Positions 16,898-26,184 of a stretch of 64,000 nt of DNA are shown piece after piece. Numbering within the stretch: the first letter of the stretch is position 1; each line of letters begins with the position of its first letter. The DNA is taken from positions 27,394-91,393 of the forward strand of contig JACZJI010000002.1 of the NCBI GenBank assembly GCA_014860665.1, in the 5' to 3' direction. Both the position numbers and the translations under genes were made by a program. This DNA comes from Bacteroidales bacterium. GTDB lineage: Bacteria > Bacteroidota > Bacteroidia > Bacteroidales > F082. The notes beneath the pieces were generated by a model. It was not told where the DNA came from. It saw nothing but the letters and a program-made list of their open reading frames with translations, and made no database searches.

Positions 16898-18213
16898 TGG
16901 ATTCCAATATACATCCTAACCGTTTAAGTGCCCCGGAACTGGGAAAACCTTTGTCACTAAGTATCAAAGCACCTGAAAAAATTGTGCTCAGCAACGGAGT
17001 GCCGGTTTATCTGATTCAAGATGAAGAGCAGGAAGTAACCCGACTTGATGTGGTTTTTAATGCAGGGAATGCACTTCAGGACAGAAAGCTTCAGGCCAAT
17101 GCAGTAAACAAACTCATCAGCGAAGGGACACAGAATCATACAGCCTTGGAAATTGCCGGAATTATAGACTTTTATGGTGCTTATCTCGATCCATTCATCA
17201 GCAAGGATAAAGCAGGACTCACCCTTATTGCTCTCACAAAATACTATGACAAACTCCTGGCATTGCTGGCAGAAATCCTGACCAAAGCTTCTTTTCAAAA
17301 AAATGAAATTGAGCTTTATGAAGAAAGAAAAAAGCAGAATTTTCTGGTAAACATTGAAAAAGTAAGCTACCGTGCTTCTCTTGAATTTAACAAATTACTG
17401 TTTGGGGAAGATTCTCCTTACGGACAAATTCTCAGGGAAGACGATTTTGGAAAACTGCAACAAGAGTACGTGTTGGATTTTTATGAAAAATACTATCACC
17501 CCAAAAATGCGTATCTGGTTCTGAGTGGTAAAATCACAGAAGAATTATTGGAGAAATTAAAGGTGGTGTTGGGCGACCTATGGAGAAAGGATGATATTTC
17601 AGTTGAGCCGAAAGACAAATATATTGAAACAGTTTCTCAAAATTTCAACTTTGTTGAGAAGGAAAACGCACTGCAATCTGCACTTCGTATAGGAAATATT
17701 ACGATTGACCGGCATCATCCGGATTATCCGAAACTGAATCTGCTCAACACGGTTTTCGGCGGATATTTTGGCTCACGACTTATGAGCAGTCTCCGCGAAG
17801 ACAAAGGATATACTTACGGTGTAAACTCATTTATACAGAATTTCAGACATGCCAATTATCTCGGCGTCGCAACTGAGGTCAATGCCAATCATACTGCAGC
17901 AGCCATCAGGGAAATAAAACATCAGATGGAACTTTTATCAAAAGAAGAAGTCTCACAGGAAGAACTTACGGTCGTGAAAAACTATGTTTATGGTTCTTAT
18001 CTCCGTTATTTCGACGGGCCTTTCTCACTGGCTGATCGCTTCCTGAAGAGCCTGGAGCTTGATATGGAATTCAGCATCTATAAAAAAGAACTGGACGCAA
18101 TGATGAAAATCACACCGGCAGAACTGTTGGAAACCGCAAAGAAATATCTCAACTTCGATAAAATGAAAATTCTTGTTGTTGGGAAAACCGACGGACTTGA
18201 GGAGTTTATCTAA
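16897..18213 (+). CDS. M16-family peptidase, non-catalytic substrate-binding subunit
   Basis: Encodes 438 residues. The M16 fold is recognisable, but the zinc motif is absent: the corresponding stretch is QANAVNKLISEGTQNH. The R/Y-type substrate-binding motif characteristic of the partner subunit is retained (GSRLMSSLREDKGYTYGVNS). It lacks a signal peptide. It is translationally coupled to the catalytic subunit. Together they probably form a two-chain oligopeptidase; the natural substrate is unknown. Confidence 0.9.
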   Translation: MDSNIHPNRLSAPELGKPLSLSIKAPEKIVLSNGVPVYLIQDEEQEVTRLDVVFNAGNALQDRKLQANAVNKLISEGTQNHTALEIAGIIDFYGAYLDPFISKDKAGLTLIALTKYYDKLLALLAEILTKASFQKNEIELYEERKKQNFLVNIEKVSYRASLEFNKLLFGEDSPYGQILREDDFGKLQQEYVLDFYEKYYHPKNAYLVLSGKITEELLEKLKVVLGDLWRKDDISVEPKDKYIETVSQNFNFVEKENALQSALRIGNITIDRHHPDYPKLNLLNTVFGGYFGSRLMSSLREDKGYTYGVNSFIQNFRHANYLGVATEVNANHTAAAIREIKHQMELLSKEEVSQEELTVVKNYVYGSYLRYFDGPFSLADRFLKSLELDMEFSIYKKELDAMMKITPAELLETAKKYLNFDKMKILVVGKTDGLEEFI

Positions 18214-18221
18214 AACTCAAA

Positions 18222-18776
18222 TTATTTCAAACGGTCAGGATTATCGCTAATAAAGCTCTTCCAGCTGCTATAGCTCTTTTTCTCATCGCCTGTATTATTA
18301 CCCTGAAAGAAATGGCAGACAGCTGCGGCTAGTCCATCGGTAGCATCCAGATGTTCCGGAATATCCTGGAAGTTTAAAATTGTCTTCAGCATCCCGGCTA
18401 CCTGTTCTTTCGATGCATTTCCGTTTCCGGTGATGGCTTGCTTTATCTTCTTGGGTGAATATTCAAAAATCGGAAGTTCTTTATAAAGCGCAGCTGCCAT
18501 AGCAACACCCTGCGCCCGACCTAATTTAAGCATCGACTGGACATTTTTCCCGTAAAAGGGAGCCTCGATGGCCAGTTCATCGGGATGATATTGTTCCACC
18601 AAGCCCAGTGTTCGTTCGAAAATCTTTTTTAATTTTAACGCATGGTTATCGTACTGGCTCAGCTTCAAAATACCCATGGTTATCAAAAGAACTTTGTTGC
18701 CTTTTTGATGAACCAGACCGTAACCCATAATATTGGTTCCGGGGTCAATTCCTAATATGATTCTTTCTTTAGCCAA
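18222..18776 (-). CDS. ruvC: Crossover junction endodeoxyribonuclease RuvC
   Basis: Encodes 184 residues. The four acidic catalytic residues are visible: D11 in LGIDPGTN, E71 in [11 protein letters not shown], and D144 and D147 in [14 protein letters not shown]. RuvC resolves Holliday junctions with RuvAB. The start must be TTG at 18776: an in-frame TAA lies four codons upstream, and the next Met (residue 17) would remove D11. Only 11 bp separate this start from the divergent membrane gene at 18788, so the promoters must overlap the coding regions. It converges with the M16 operon with 8 bp between the stops. Confidence 0.95.
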   Translation of the reverse strand: MAKERIILGIDPGTNIMGYGLVHQKGNKVLLITMGILKLSQYDNHALKLKKIFERTLGLVEQYHPDELAIEAPFYGKNVQSMLKLGRAQGVAMAAALYKELPIFEYSPKKIKQAITGNGNASKEQVAGMLKTILNFQDIPEHLDATDGLAAAVCHFFQGNNTGDEKKSYSSWKSFISDNPDRLK

Positions 18777-18787
18777 GAGCTCTTTTT

Positions 18788-19804
18788 ATGGCAAAATTAA
18801 ACAAAACATACAACATCCTCATCCGTTTAGGGATTTTAGTGCTTACCCTGTATTTCCTGTATGATCAATTGTTTTATAAACATAATCTGCTTGTTCTTTG
18901 GGAGAATTTTAGAACCCTTGCCGGACAAAGAAATTTCCAGATTTTAACCTTGTTGGTTTTGCTACTGATTCCTGTGAACCTTCTTTTGGAAAGTTATAAA
19001 TGGAAATTACTTATCGCCAAACTTGAACAGGTCAGCCTTTGGAATGCATTGAAAGCGGTACTGGCTGGAATTTCAGTAAGTATGTTCATGCCTAACCGGG
19101 TCGGAGATTATCTGGGCAGAGTCTTTATACTAAAAAATGCAAACAGAATTCAGGCCACTTTAATCACCATGCTTGGAAGCATGGCTCAATACATAACTAC
19201 ACTTTTGTTCGGGATTGTGGCCTTGTTGATCTTCATTCGCAAATGGCTGATTCAATACCACCTAATGAATGGATTGGCCTATTCAGGTGTAATATTGACG
19301 GCGCTTTTTGCCATTACAGTTATGGTATTTGCTTATCTGAATTTCTCTGCATTTTCCATTATCATCAAAAGAATAAGCGGAAGAGTCTATTACAGAATTG
19401 AACGTTATGTTGACATTTTTGCCTGGTATAAATCGCCATTGCTTTTGAATGTCCTATTTATCAGTATTTTTCGTTATTTTGTTTTTTCGTTCCAGTTTTT
19501 CATTTTGTTCAGGATGTTCGGGATAAAGATTAGCTATGTTGAGGCTATGATTATCATCAGTACGATTTACCTGATTATGTCTATCATCCCGACCATCGCT
19601 TTATCAGAACTGGGGGTCAGAGGCTCTGTGAGTTTGTATGTTTTCGGCCTGTATTATGGCGGAACAAAACTGTCGGATTATGTTATGGAGCAAGTTGTTG
19701 CCGCTTCATCTGTTCTGTGGTTTATTAACCTTGCCATACCCGCATTATTGGGAGTTATTTTTATCTTTAAGCTAAAATTCTTCAGAAACAACTATGACAG
19801 CTAG
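18788..19804 (+). CDS. Flippase-like (lysylphosphatidylglycerol synthetase TM-type) membrane protein
   Basis: Encodes 338 residues with about eight hydrophobic segments. The pattern fits the UPF0104/AglD-like family: an N-terminal LVLLLIPVNLLLESYKWK segment, a conserved MPNRVGDYLGR region near residue 105, and a C-terminal SELGVRGSVSLY...ALLGVIFIFK. Family members are transmembrane parts related to MprF and are often found with glycosyltransferases. Here the gene overlaps a GT2 by 11 bp, suggesting joint work on a lipid-linked sugar or envelope lipid. The substrate is unknown. Confidence 0.8.
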   Translation: MAKLNKTYNILIRLGILVLTLYFLYDQLFYKHNLLVLWENFRTLAGQRNFQILTLLVLLLIPVNLLLESYKWKLLIAKLEQVSLWNALKAVLAGISVSMFMPNRVGDYLGRVFILKNANRIQATLITMLGSMAQYITTLLFGIVALLIFIRKWLIQYHLMNGLAYSGVILTALFAITVMVFAYLNFSAFSIIIKRISGRVYYRIERYVDIFAWYKSPLLLNVLFISIFRYFVFSFQFFILFRMFGIKISYVEAMIIISTIYLIMSIIPTIALSELGVRGSVSLYVFGLYYGGTKLSDYVMEQVVAASSVLWFINLAIPALLGVIFIFKLKFFRNNYDS

Positions 19805-20927
19805 GGTCTTTATTTTTATCATAGGAGCAAGTGCATTACTGTATCTTCTGGTCCTCCTGGTTTTCACCATCGGATGGTACCGGATGAAAGTTTTCACGTC
19901 TTCTTTGCGTAATTTAAGCACCAGGGTAAGCGTTGTTGTGGCTTTTAGAAACGAAGAACAGTACATCGAGAACCTTCTTCAAAGTCTGATGGAACAAACC
20001 TATCCTCATGAACTTTGGGAAATTATTTTGATAAATGATCATTCCACAGACAAAAGTCCTGAAATCATAAAAGAGTTTATAAAAGGAAAAATTAAAGTGA
20101 AAATCACCCTGCTGAATGCTAACGGCCACGGGAAAAAACAATCTATTGTGGAAGGAGTTCAGTATGCTTCTGGAAATCTTATTGTTTGCACTGATGGAGA
20201 CTGTACTGCTGGAAAAAACTGGCTTACAAATGTGGCTTCATTTTATGAGCAGGAACATCCTTTATTGATTTTCGGCGCAGTAGTCTATGATCAGGAAGTG
20301 GGTTTCTGGCAAAAATTCTTTTCTTTCGAATTTATGAGCCTCGTAGCTTCAGGAGCAGGTTCAGGAGCATCAGGATTACCCTTTATGGGAAACGGGGCCA
20401 ATCTTGCATTTGAAAGAGATGCTTTTCTGGAAGCAGGTGCCGAAGCTCAAAAGCAAGAACATGCATCAGGTGATGATGTTTTTCTGATTCAATATCTGAC
20501 ACAAAAATATGGAAGCCAAACCATTCGATTTCTGAAAAATAAAGCAAGTATCATCCGCACACAGGCACCAAAAACTTTCAAAGCATTTATGAAACAAAGA
20601 ATTCGCTGGGGTTCTAAAGCTAAAGCCTATGACCAACCCTGGCCAATTTTTGTTGCTTTTACGGTTTTTGTTTTTAACACGCTATTGGCCCTTTGCTTTC
20701 TTCTGGGATTTGTAATTCCTTGGGCATTATCGATCTTCTTATTATTTGTTTTGTTGAAATTTTTCATCGATTTACCATTACTTCAGGCCTTTGGGGAATT
20801 TTCTAACAAGGGCAAGCTTCTAAAATACATGCTACTGTTTGAAATTATTTATCCGTTTTACATCCCTGTTGCTGCATTAAAAGGACTCTTCTTTTCTTAT
20901 GAATGGAAAGGAAGACAAGTAAAGTAA
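19794..20927 (+). CDS. Membrane glycosyltransferase, family 2
   Basis: Encodes 377 residues. An N-terminal transmembrane helix precedes the GT-A domain (VSVVVAFRNEEQYIENLLQS, NDHSTDKSP). The DxD-type motif is VCTDGDC. The C-terminal catalytic region includes SGDDVFL and a QxxRW-type KQRIRWGSK, followed by two or three membrane helices. QxxRW with processive-type membrane helices suggests a membrane-bound sugar transferase acting on a lipid or polysaccharide. It overlaps the upstream flippase-like gene by 11 bp and is followed 4 bp later by a pyrophosphatase-like gene, indicating one operon. Confidence 0.88.
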   Translation: MTARVFIFIIGASALLYLLVLLVFTIGWYRMKVFTSSLRNLSTRVSVVVAFRNEEQYIENLLQSLMEQTYPHELWEIILINDHSTDKSPEIIKEFIKGKIKVKITLLNANGHGKKQSIVEGVQYASGNLIVCTDGDCTAGKNWLTNVASFYEQEHPLLIFGAVVYDQEVGFWQKFFSFEFMSLVASGAGSGASGLPFMGNGANLAFERDAFLEAGAEAQKQEHASGDDVFLIQYLTQKYGSQTIRFLKNKASIIRTQAPKTFKAFMKQRIRWGSKAKAYDQPWPIFVAFTVFVFNTLLALCFLLGFVIPWALSIFLLFVLLKFFIDLPLLQAFGEFSNKGKLLKYMLLFEIIYPFYIPVAALKGLFFSYEWKGRQVK

Positions 20928-20931
20928 TTCC

Positions 20932-21294
20932 ATGAATAAATCTTATAAGTCAAACCAGAGTTTTTGGAAAAATCTGGACAACATTGTTGAATCACACGAA
21001 ATTGTTGTGGAACGCCCCATTGGAAGCAAACATCCCAGATATCCTGATTTTATTTATCCAATAGACTATGGTTATCTTAAAAACACCAAATCATCAGACG
21101 GCCTGGAGCTGGATGTTTGGATAGGCAACATGGAATTCAAAAGAGTCACTGGTGTTTTGATAATTACTGATATGGTTAAAATGGATACTGAACAAAAGGT
21201 ATTATATGGTTGTACTGAACAGGAAATGGAGATCATATACGAAATCAGCAACCAACATCAGATGAATGCAATACTTCTGATTCGGGATAATTAA
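20932..21294 (+). CDS. Short inorganic-pyrophosphatase-like protein
   Basis: Encodes 120 residues. It resembles family I inorganic pyrophosphatases (IVVERPIGSKHP, FIYPIDYGYLKNT, SSDGLELDVWIG) but is much shorter than the usual 170-plus. In the signature D-x-D-P-x-D, the first and third Asp are kept (D56, D61), while the middle one is Leu (L58). E. coli PPase needs all three to bind catalytic metals. The protein may therefore have weak, altered or no pyrophosphatase activity. It is co-oriented with and 4 bp behind the GT2 and converges on rodA. Confidence 0.75.
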   Translation: MNKSYKSNQSFWKNLDNIVESHEIVVERPIGSKHPRYPDFIYPIDYGYLKNTKSSDGLELDVWIGNMEFKRVTGVLIITDMVKMDTEQKVLYGCTEQEMEIIYEISNQHQMNAILLIRDN

Positions 21295-21300
21295 TTCTGT

Positions 21301-22560
21301 TTATAAGACGTTCAAACGATTTGCATCCTGTTTTATGAAAATAAACAACAGGATGGTAAAGGCCCATAGCGAAGAGCCCCCATAGCTAAAGAAAGGTAAA
21401 GGGATTCCTACCACAGGAGCCAGACCAATGGTCATGGCAATATTTATCGCAAAGTGGAAAAACAGGATGGACGCCGCACCGTATCCATAAATTCTGCTGA
21501 AAGGGGATCGCTGTCGTTCTGCCAACTGAATAATCCGAACCATCAAAGCCAGGAATAACAATACCAGAATTCCAGAACCGATGAATCCCCTCTCTTCGCC
21601 TATGGTACAAAATATAAAATCCGTGCTTTGTTCAGGAACAAAATGATTTCGCGTAAGCATTCCTTTAAAATATCCTTTGCCTGTTAACCCACCGGAACCG
21701 ATGGCAATTTTTGCCTGGTTCACATTATACCCGGCTCCCAAAGGATCATTTTTTAAACCCAACATCACCTGAATTCTGACACGCTGATGTTCTTCCAAAA
21801 CATTATTAAACGTATAATGCACACTGAAAACAAAAATCAGAGATAACCCCATCCCAACCAGCAATCCACTCCAGTTCTTTCGTACTTTTTTAAAGATGAG
21901 AAAAACCAAAACCGTCAAAGCTACCAACACAGCTGCAACGTAAATTTCTCCAAAAATGACTGTGACGATAAACAAAATAGTTGCTATAATACCGGAAACA
22001 ATGGTAATTCCAGAAAGTCCTTCACGGAAAAGCACAAGAATAAATGCAACATAAACCAGGGCTGAACCGGTGTCATTTTGCATCAGAATAAGCAAAGCTG
22101 GAGCACCAATAATGGCCATAGCCATTAACTTTGTTTTCATACTTCGCATATCCACATTATTAAGACTCAGATATTTTGCGAGTGCCAGCGCAGTCGCAAA
22201 CTTGGCAAACTCCCCTGGCTGCAATGCAAAAGAGCCAAATTGAAACCATGATTTGGACCCTGCAACTGTAGTTCCGACGACAAGTACCGCCATCAAAACC
22301 ACCAGCATTATCCCATAAATCGCATAGGCAAAGGCAGAGAAAAATTTAGCGTCAATCAGCAAAATTGAAAATCCGAGGATGAAGGCCATGCCGATCCACA
22401 ACAATTGTTTTCCATATCGTTCCGAAAGCTCAAAAACCTTGGCTGTTTCACTTGTAGCCGTTGCTGAATAAATACTAAGCCACCCGTAGACAATGAGGAC
22501 CATATACAGGACCAGTAATATCCAGTCGGGACTCCCTATGAAGCTTTCTCTTTTACTCAT
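21301..22560 (-). CDS. rodA: Rod-shape peptidoglycan glycosyltransferase RodA (SEDS)
   Basis: Encodes 419 residues with about ten membrane helices. SEDS-family patches are visible: SWFQFGSFALQPGEFAKF (with the conserved Glu/Lys region), QNDTGSALVY, GYNVNQAKIAIGSGGLTGKG, EQSTDFIFCTIGEERGFIG and GIPLPFFSYGGSSL. RodA polymerises lipid II in the elongasome together with its cognate class B PBP. Its ATG overlaps the stop of that PBP gene by 4 bp, so the two are translationally coupled. Confidence 0.95.
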   Translation of the reverse strand: MSKRESFIGSPDWILLVLYMVLIVYGWLSIYSATATSETAKVFELSERYGKQLLWIGMAFILGFSILLIDAKFFSAFAYAIYGIMLVVLMAVLVVGTTVAGSKSWFQFGSFALQPGEFAKFATALALAKYLSLNNVDMRSMKTKLMAMAIIGAPALLILMQNDTGSALVYVAFILVLFREGLSGITIVSGIIATILFIVTVIFGEIYVAAVLVALTVLVFLIFKKVRKNWSGLLVGMGLSLIFVFSVHYTFNNVLEEHQRVRIQVMLGLKNDPLGAGYNVNQAKIAIGSGGLTGKGYFKGMLTRNHFVPEQSTDFIFCTIGEERGFIGSGILVLLFLALMVRIIQLAERQRSPFSRIYGYGAASILFFHFAINIAMTIGLAPVVGIPLPFFSYGGSSLWAFTILLFIFIKQDANRLNVL

Positions 22561-24383
22561 GGCCTCGGGTCGTGATTTAAATCGGCTTTTAACATTCTTT
22601 CTTCAAGTTTGGGTCTGGTGATTTTTCCGGTAAGGTACTCTTCCACCATCAGACTGGCAATTGGTGCTGCCCAGGTTGTACCATAGCCGGCATTCTCAAT
22701 AATGACAGCGATGGCAATTTTAGGATTATCGACTGGAGCAAACTCGATAAAAAGAGAGTGGTCCTTTCCATGCGGGTTTTGCGCCGTTCCCGTTTTTCCA
22801 GCCTGAGTAATACTATCCATTTTATAAAAACGTGCCGTACCTATACTGGAATCAAAAACCTGCTCCATTCCTCCAATGACCTCCTTGTAATACAACGGGT
22901 TTTCAACCGCCACATAATGTTTCACTGTAAACTTGGTGGGCACTGTGTCATTATTACCTATCGATTCAATAAAATGAGGATCAATATAATAACCTCTGTT
23001 CGCCAATATGGCCGCCTCGTTAGCCATTTGAATGGGTGTTACCAATATCTCGCCCTGACCAATGCTTAAAGAACGTACCGTAAGTGCATTCCAGCTTCCC
23101 CTGTAGAGCTTGTTGAAATATCGTCTTGATGGAATATTACCAGGCCTCTCATAAGGAATGTCTGTGTTAAATGTCTCGCCGAAACCAAATGTCTTCACTT
23201 TATTATACCAATCCACATAAGCATCATGCATATTATCAAACTTGGGATCATCCATAATCCGCTTAAACGTTTTCCAAAAGTAGCTGTTACAGGAAACCGC
23301 TAAGGCTGTGGTCATATCAAGAGGCGAAACATGGTTTTCATCACACGCGATAGGCTTCGAGGCTTTTCCCTGGCAAGTAAGCATCGTGTTTGCTGTAATC
23401 ACACCTTCATCCAATGCAATCAAGGCATCCACCGGTTTGAAAGTTGAGCCAGGAGGATACGTACCTAAAACAGCACGATTCATCAGAGGTTTCAGACTAT
23501 CATTTAATAATCTGTTATAATTCTCGGATCGTGAACGCCCTACCAACAGATTTGGATCATAAGAAGGACTACTCACCATGGCCAGAATTTCTCCGGTTTT
23601 AGGATCAAGTGCCACAATGCTCCCCGTTTTATTTACCATGAGTTTCTGTCCAAACTCCTGTAGTTTTGCATCCAATCCTAATGTAACATCCTCGCCCTGA
23701 ACAGCAAGAGTATCAAATTTTCCACCCTGAAAACTTCCTTTAACTATATTATGGACGTTGACTTCAACAATGCGTGAGCCTTTCTTCCCCCGCAATTCTT
23801 TCTCATAATATTTCTCTATCCCTGATTTCCCGATATAGTCTCCCGGGCTGTAATAATGATCATTTCGTAAATCATTATCGCTCACCTCCCCTACATTTCC
23901 AAGCACATTAGCCGCAATAGGCATAGGATAATGCCGCAAAGTTCTGGTTTGGAAATAAAACCCAGGAAATTCGTACATTATCTCTTCGATCGGTCCTTTT
24001 TCCTTTTTCGAAAGCTGTTTTAAAAATACAGAAGGTTTGTAATAAGAATAATTCTCAGCTTTTTGCATTTGATCTTCGAAAAACTCCTTGGTTATCCCCA
24101 AAAGCTGACAGAATTTAGTAGTATCTATGTTTTTTACCTGACGAGGAATTACCATCAGATCATAAACAGCATCATTGTATACCAGCAAATGATGACTACG
24201 GTCAAAAATCCGGCCACGCGGAGGATATTCCACGATACTTCTTAAAGCCATATTTCTGGCTGAAAGCTGATATTGATTGCTGGCCACCTGCAAATAAAAC
24301 AATCGGCCAAGAAAAACAAAGGCAATCGCTACAAAAATGCCAATAACTACATACTTACGTCCTAAATAATTTTTTTTGTACAT
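22557..24383 (-). CDS. mrdA: Penicillin-binding protein 2 (elongasome transpeptidase)
   Basis: Encodes 608 residues. A single N-terminal transmembrane helix (YVVIGIFVAIAFVFLGRLFY) is followed by the PBP dimerisation/pedestal domain (PPRGRIFDRSHHLLVYN) and the transpeptidase. Active-site motifs are all visible: SxxK in PPGSTFKPVDAL, SxN in AVSCNSYFWK and KTG in QAGKTGTAQNPHG. It cross-links peptidoglycan made by RodA during lateral growth. It leads a two-gene operon with rodA. The mreC and mreD genes often found upstream are not in this window; the divergent neighbour is lipA. Confidence 0.95.
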   Translation of the reverse strand: MYKKNYLGRKYVVIGIFVAIAFVFLGRLFYLQVASNQYQLSARNMALRSIVEYPPRGRIFDRSHHLLVYNDAVYDLMVIPRQVKNIDTTKFCQLLGITKEFFEDQMQKAENYSYYKPSVFLKQLSKKEKGPIEEIMYEFPGFYFQTRTLRHYPMPIAANVLGNVGEVSDNDLRNDHYYSPGDYIGKSGIEKYYEKELRGKKGSRIVEVNVHNIVKGSFQGGKFDTLAVQGEDVTLGLDAKLQEFGQKLMVNKTGSIVALDPKTGEILAMVSSPSYDPNLLVGRSRSENYNRLLNDSLKPLMNRAVLGTYPPGSTFKPVDALIALDEGVITANTMLTCQGKASKPIACDENHVSPLDMTTALAVSCNSYFWKTFKRIMDDPKFDNMHDAYVDWYNKVKTFGFGETFNTDIPYERPGNIPSRRYFNKLYRGSWNALTVRSLSIGQGEILVTPIQMANEAAILANRGYYIDPHFIESIGNNDTVPTKFTVKHYVAVENPLYYKEVIGGMEQVFDSSIGTARFYKMDSITQAGKTGTAQNPHGKDHSLFIEFAPVDNPKIAIAVIIENAGYGTTWAAPIASLMVEEYLTGKITRPKLEERMLKADLNHDPRP

Positions 24384-24415
24384 GAAAAGCCCACTATTTC
24401 CCGAAAAATCCTATA

Positions 24416-24423
24416 CAAAAGTA
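24416..24423 (-). promoter_or_regulatory. Candidate -7 box (TACTTTTG) for mrdA-rodA
   Basis: On the minus strand TACTTTTG fits TAnnTTTG and lies 33 bp upstream of the PBP2 ATG. A TTTG is present further upstream but at about 27 bp spacing, longer than the usual 19-21. Confidence 0.4.
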
Positions 24424-24549
24424 GGTAAAATCATATTGGAATAAAGGGTTCAAAATACTAAAAAATAAATTTTCAAAACGTTTGAAAAGCGCACCAAAAC
24501 GAAACTACAGGACTTTCGGGTAAAGGAACTGCAAATCAAACCCCATTAC

Positions 24550-24582
24550 TTTGACAATTCGGTTCAATTTTACCTAATTTTG
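24550..24582 (+). promoter_or_regulatory. Bacteroidota-type promoter of lipA-lipB
   Basis: TTTG at 24550-24553 and TAATTTTG at 24575-24582 are separated by 21 bp, matching the TTTG-N19-21-TAnnTTTG consensus of the Bacteroidota primary sigma factor. The box ends 25 bp before the lipA ATG. Confidence 0.6.
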
Positions 24583-24607
24583 CACCCGCTAAATGTGCTA
24601 AAATATA

Positions 24608-25480
24608 ATGGAAAATTCAAATACGATACTTCGAAAACCGGATTGGCTGAAAATAAAAGTGCCTTCCGGGAAAGAATATATATCAGTCAAAGAAATTGTT
24701 GCAAGGAAGAATCTACATACCATATGCACCAGTGGACACTGTCCAAATATGCATGAGTGTTGGGGACGTGGAACTGCTACATTGATGATTCTGGGTGATA
24801 TTTGTACCAGAGCATGTAGTTTCTGCAATGTTGCCACCGGCAGACCGCTTCCTGCCGATTTGGGAGAACCGCTTCGCGTTGCCGAATCTGTTAAATCCAT
24901 GAATCTAAAACATGCAGTTCTGACATCCGTGGATCGCGATGACCTAAAAGATGGTGGTGCGGAAATCTGGGCCATGACTATCCGTAAAATAAAAGAGCTT
25001 TCACCTGAAACAACCATTGAAACCTTGATTCCTGATTTTGACGGCCGTGAAGAACTAATTCAGAAAGTAATTGACGCAGGCCCCGAAGTGATTTCCCACA
25101 ATCTGGAAACAGTAAAGCGTATCACACCATGGACCAGAAGCCGTGCCAAATACGATCGAAGCCTAAGTGTTTTGAAATACATCGCTGCTTCAGGAACCGT
25201 AACCAAATCGGGGATTATGTTAGGTATTGGAGAAACGCCTGAAGAAGTTTATGAACTAATGGATGATCTAAGAGCTGTAGGGGTGAGCGTACTAACCATT
25301 GGTCAATATTTACAGCCGACAAAAAAACATCTTCCTGTCAAAGAATTTATCAAACCGGAACAATTTGAACTTTACCATAAGGTAGGAATTGAAAAAGGTT
25401 TTGATTTTGTGGAGAGCGGCCCGCTGGTTCGCTCTTCCTATCATGCAGAGAAACATGTTCCTCAAAAAAAGAAGTTGTAA
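24608..25480 (+). CDS. lipA: Lipoyl synthase (radical SAM)
   Basis: Encodes 290 residues. Both iron-sulfur cluster motifs are intact: the auxiliary cluster C40-x4-C45-x5-C51, and the radical SAM cluster C66-x3-C70-x2-C73 in [13 protein letters not shown]. The C-terminal RSSYHAE supplies the conserved Ser that ligates the auxiliary cluster. LipA inserts two sulfurs into octanoyl groups on lipoyl domains of 2-oxoacid dehydrogenases and the glycine cleavage H protein. Its stop overlaps the lipB start by one base. Confidence 0.97.
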   Translation: MENSNTILRKPDWLKIKVPSGKEYISVKEIVARKNLHTICTSGHCPNMHECWGRGTATLMILGDICTRACSFCNVATGRPLPADLGEPLRVAESVKSMNLKHAVLTSVDRDDLKDGGAEIWAMTIRKIKELSPETTIETLIPDFDGREELIQKVIDAGPEVISHNLETVKRITPWTRSRAKYDRSLSVLKYIAASGTVTKSGIMLGIGETPEEVYELMDDLRAVGVSVLTIGQYLQPTKKHLPVKEFIKPEQFELYHKVGIEKGFDFVESGPLVRSSYHAEKHVPQKKKL

Positions 25481-26184
25481 TGTCTGACGAAATTTTTCAA
25501 GCTAAATATGAAGATTTAGGCCAAATTGAGTATCAAAAAGCCTGGAATTACCAAATAAAATTGTTCAATACCATACTGGAAGCCAAAGAAAAAGGAGAAA
25601 GTACCGAAAGCCGGTTGTTGCTTTGCGAACATAATCACGTTTTCACTCTTGGCAAAAGCGGAGAAAGAAAAAATCTGCTCATTTCTGATTCTGTCATGAA
25701 AGAAAAAGGGATTTCTTTTTTCCAGATTGACCGTGGTGGAGACATTACTTATCACGGGCCCGGTCAACTTACAGTTTATCCCATTTTTGATCTTGAAAAA
25801 ATTCCGGTTTCGCCAAAAGATCTTGTTTTTGGTATTGAATCGGCCATTATCCGAACCATACGTCATTATGGACTCTCGGGCTCCAGGATTGAAAATGCAG
25901 CAGGCGTTTGGCTTGATTCCCAGAAACCGGGAAAAGCAAGAAAAATTGCGGCCGTCGGACTAAGAATCCACAAAAAAATTAGTATGCATGGGCTGGCTCT
26001 AAACGTCAACACTGACCTTGATTATTTCCAGATGATCATTCCCTGTGGAATCTCTAACAAAGGTGTGACATCCATCCAGAAAGAACTGGGACGAGAGGTA
26101 GACATTAATGAAGTGAAACAATTTCTGATTAAGGAGTTCGAAACAGTTTTCAGCATGAAGTTTGAAGAAAATCAGGCTATTTAG
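25480..26184 (+). CDS. lipB: Octanoyltransferase LipB
   Basis: Encodes 234 residues. LipB motifs are visible: RGGDITYHGPGQLTVYPI, K155 in ARKIAAVG and the catalytic Cys C189 in IIPCGISNKGVTS. It transfers octanoate from acyl carrier protein to lipoyl domains, the substrate then used by LipA. It is coupled with lipA in a two-gene operon. The 3' end overlaps the convergent recO by 8 bp. Confidence 0.96.
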   Translation: MSDEIFQAKYEDLGQIEYQKAWNYQIKLFNTILEAKEKGESTESRLLLCEHNHVFTLGKSGERKNLLISDSVMKEKGISFFQIDRGGDITYHGPGQLTVYPIFDLEKIPVSPKDLVFGIESAIIRTIRHYGLSGSRIENAAGVWLDSQKPGKARKIAAVGLRIHKKISMHGLALNVNTDLDYFQMIIPCGISNKGVTSIQKELGREVDINEVKQFLIKEFETVFSMKFEENQAI

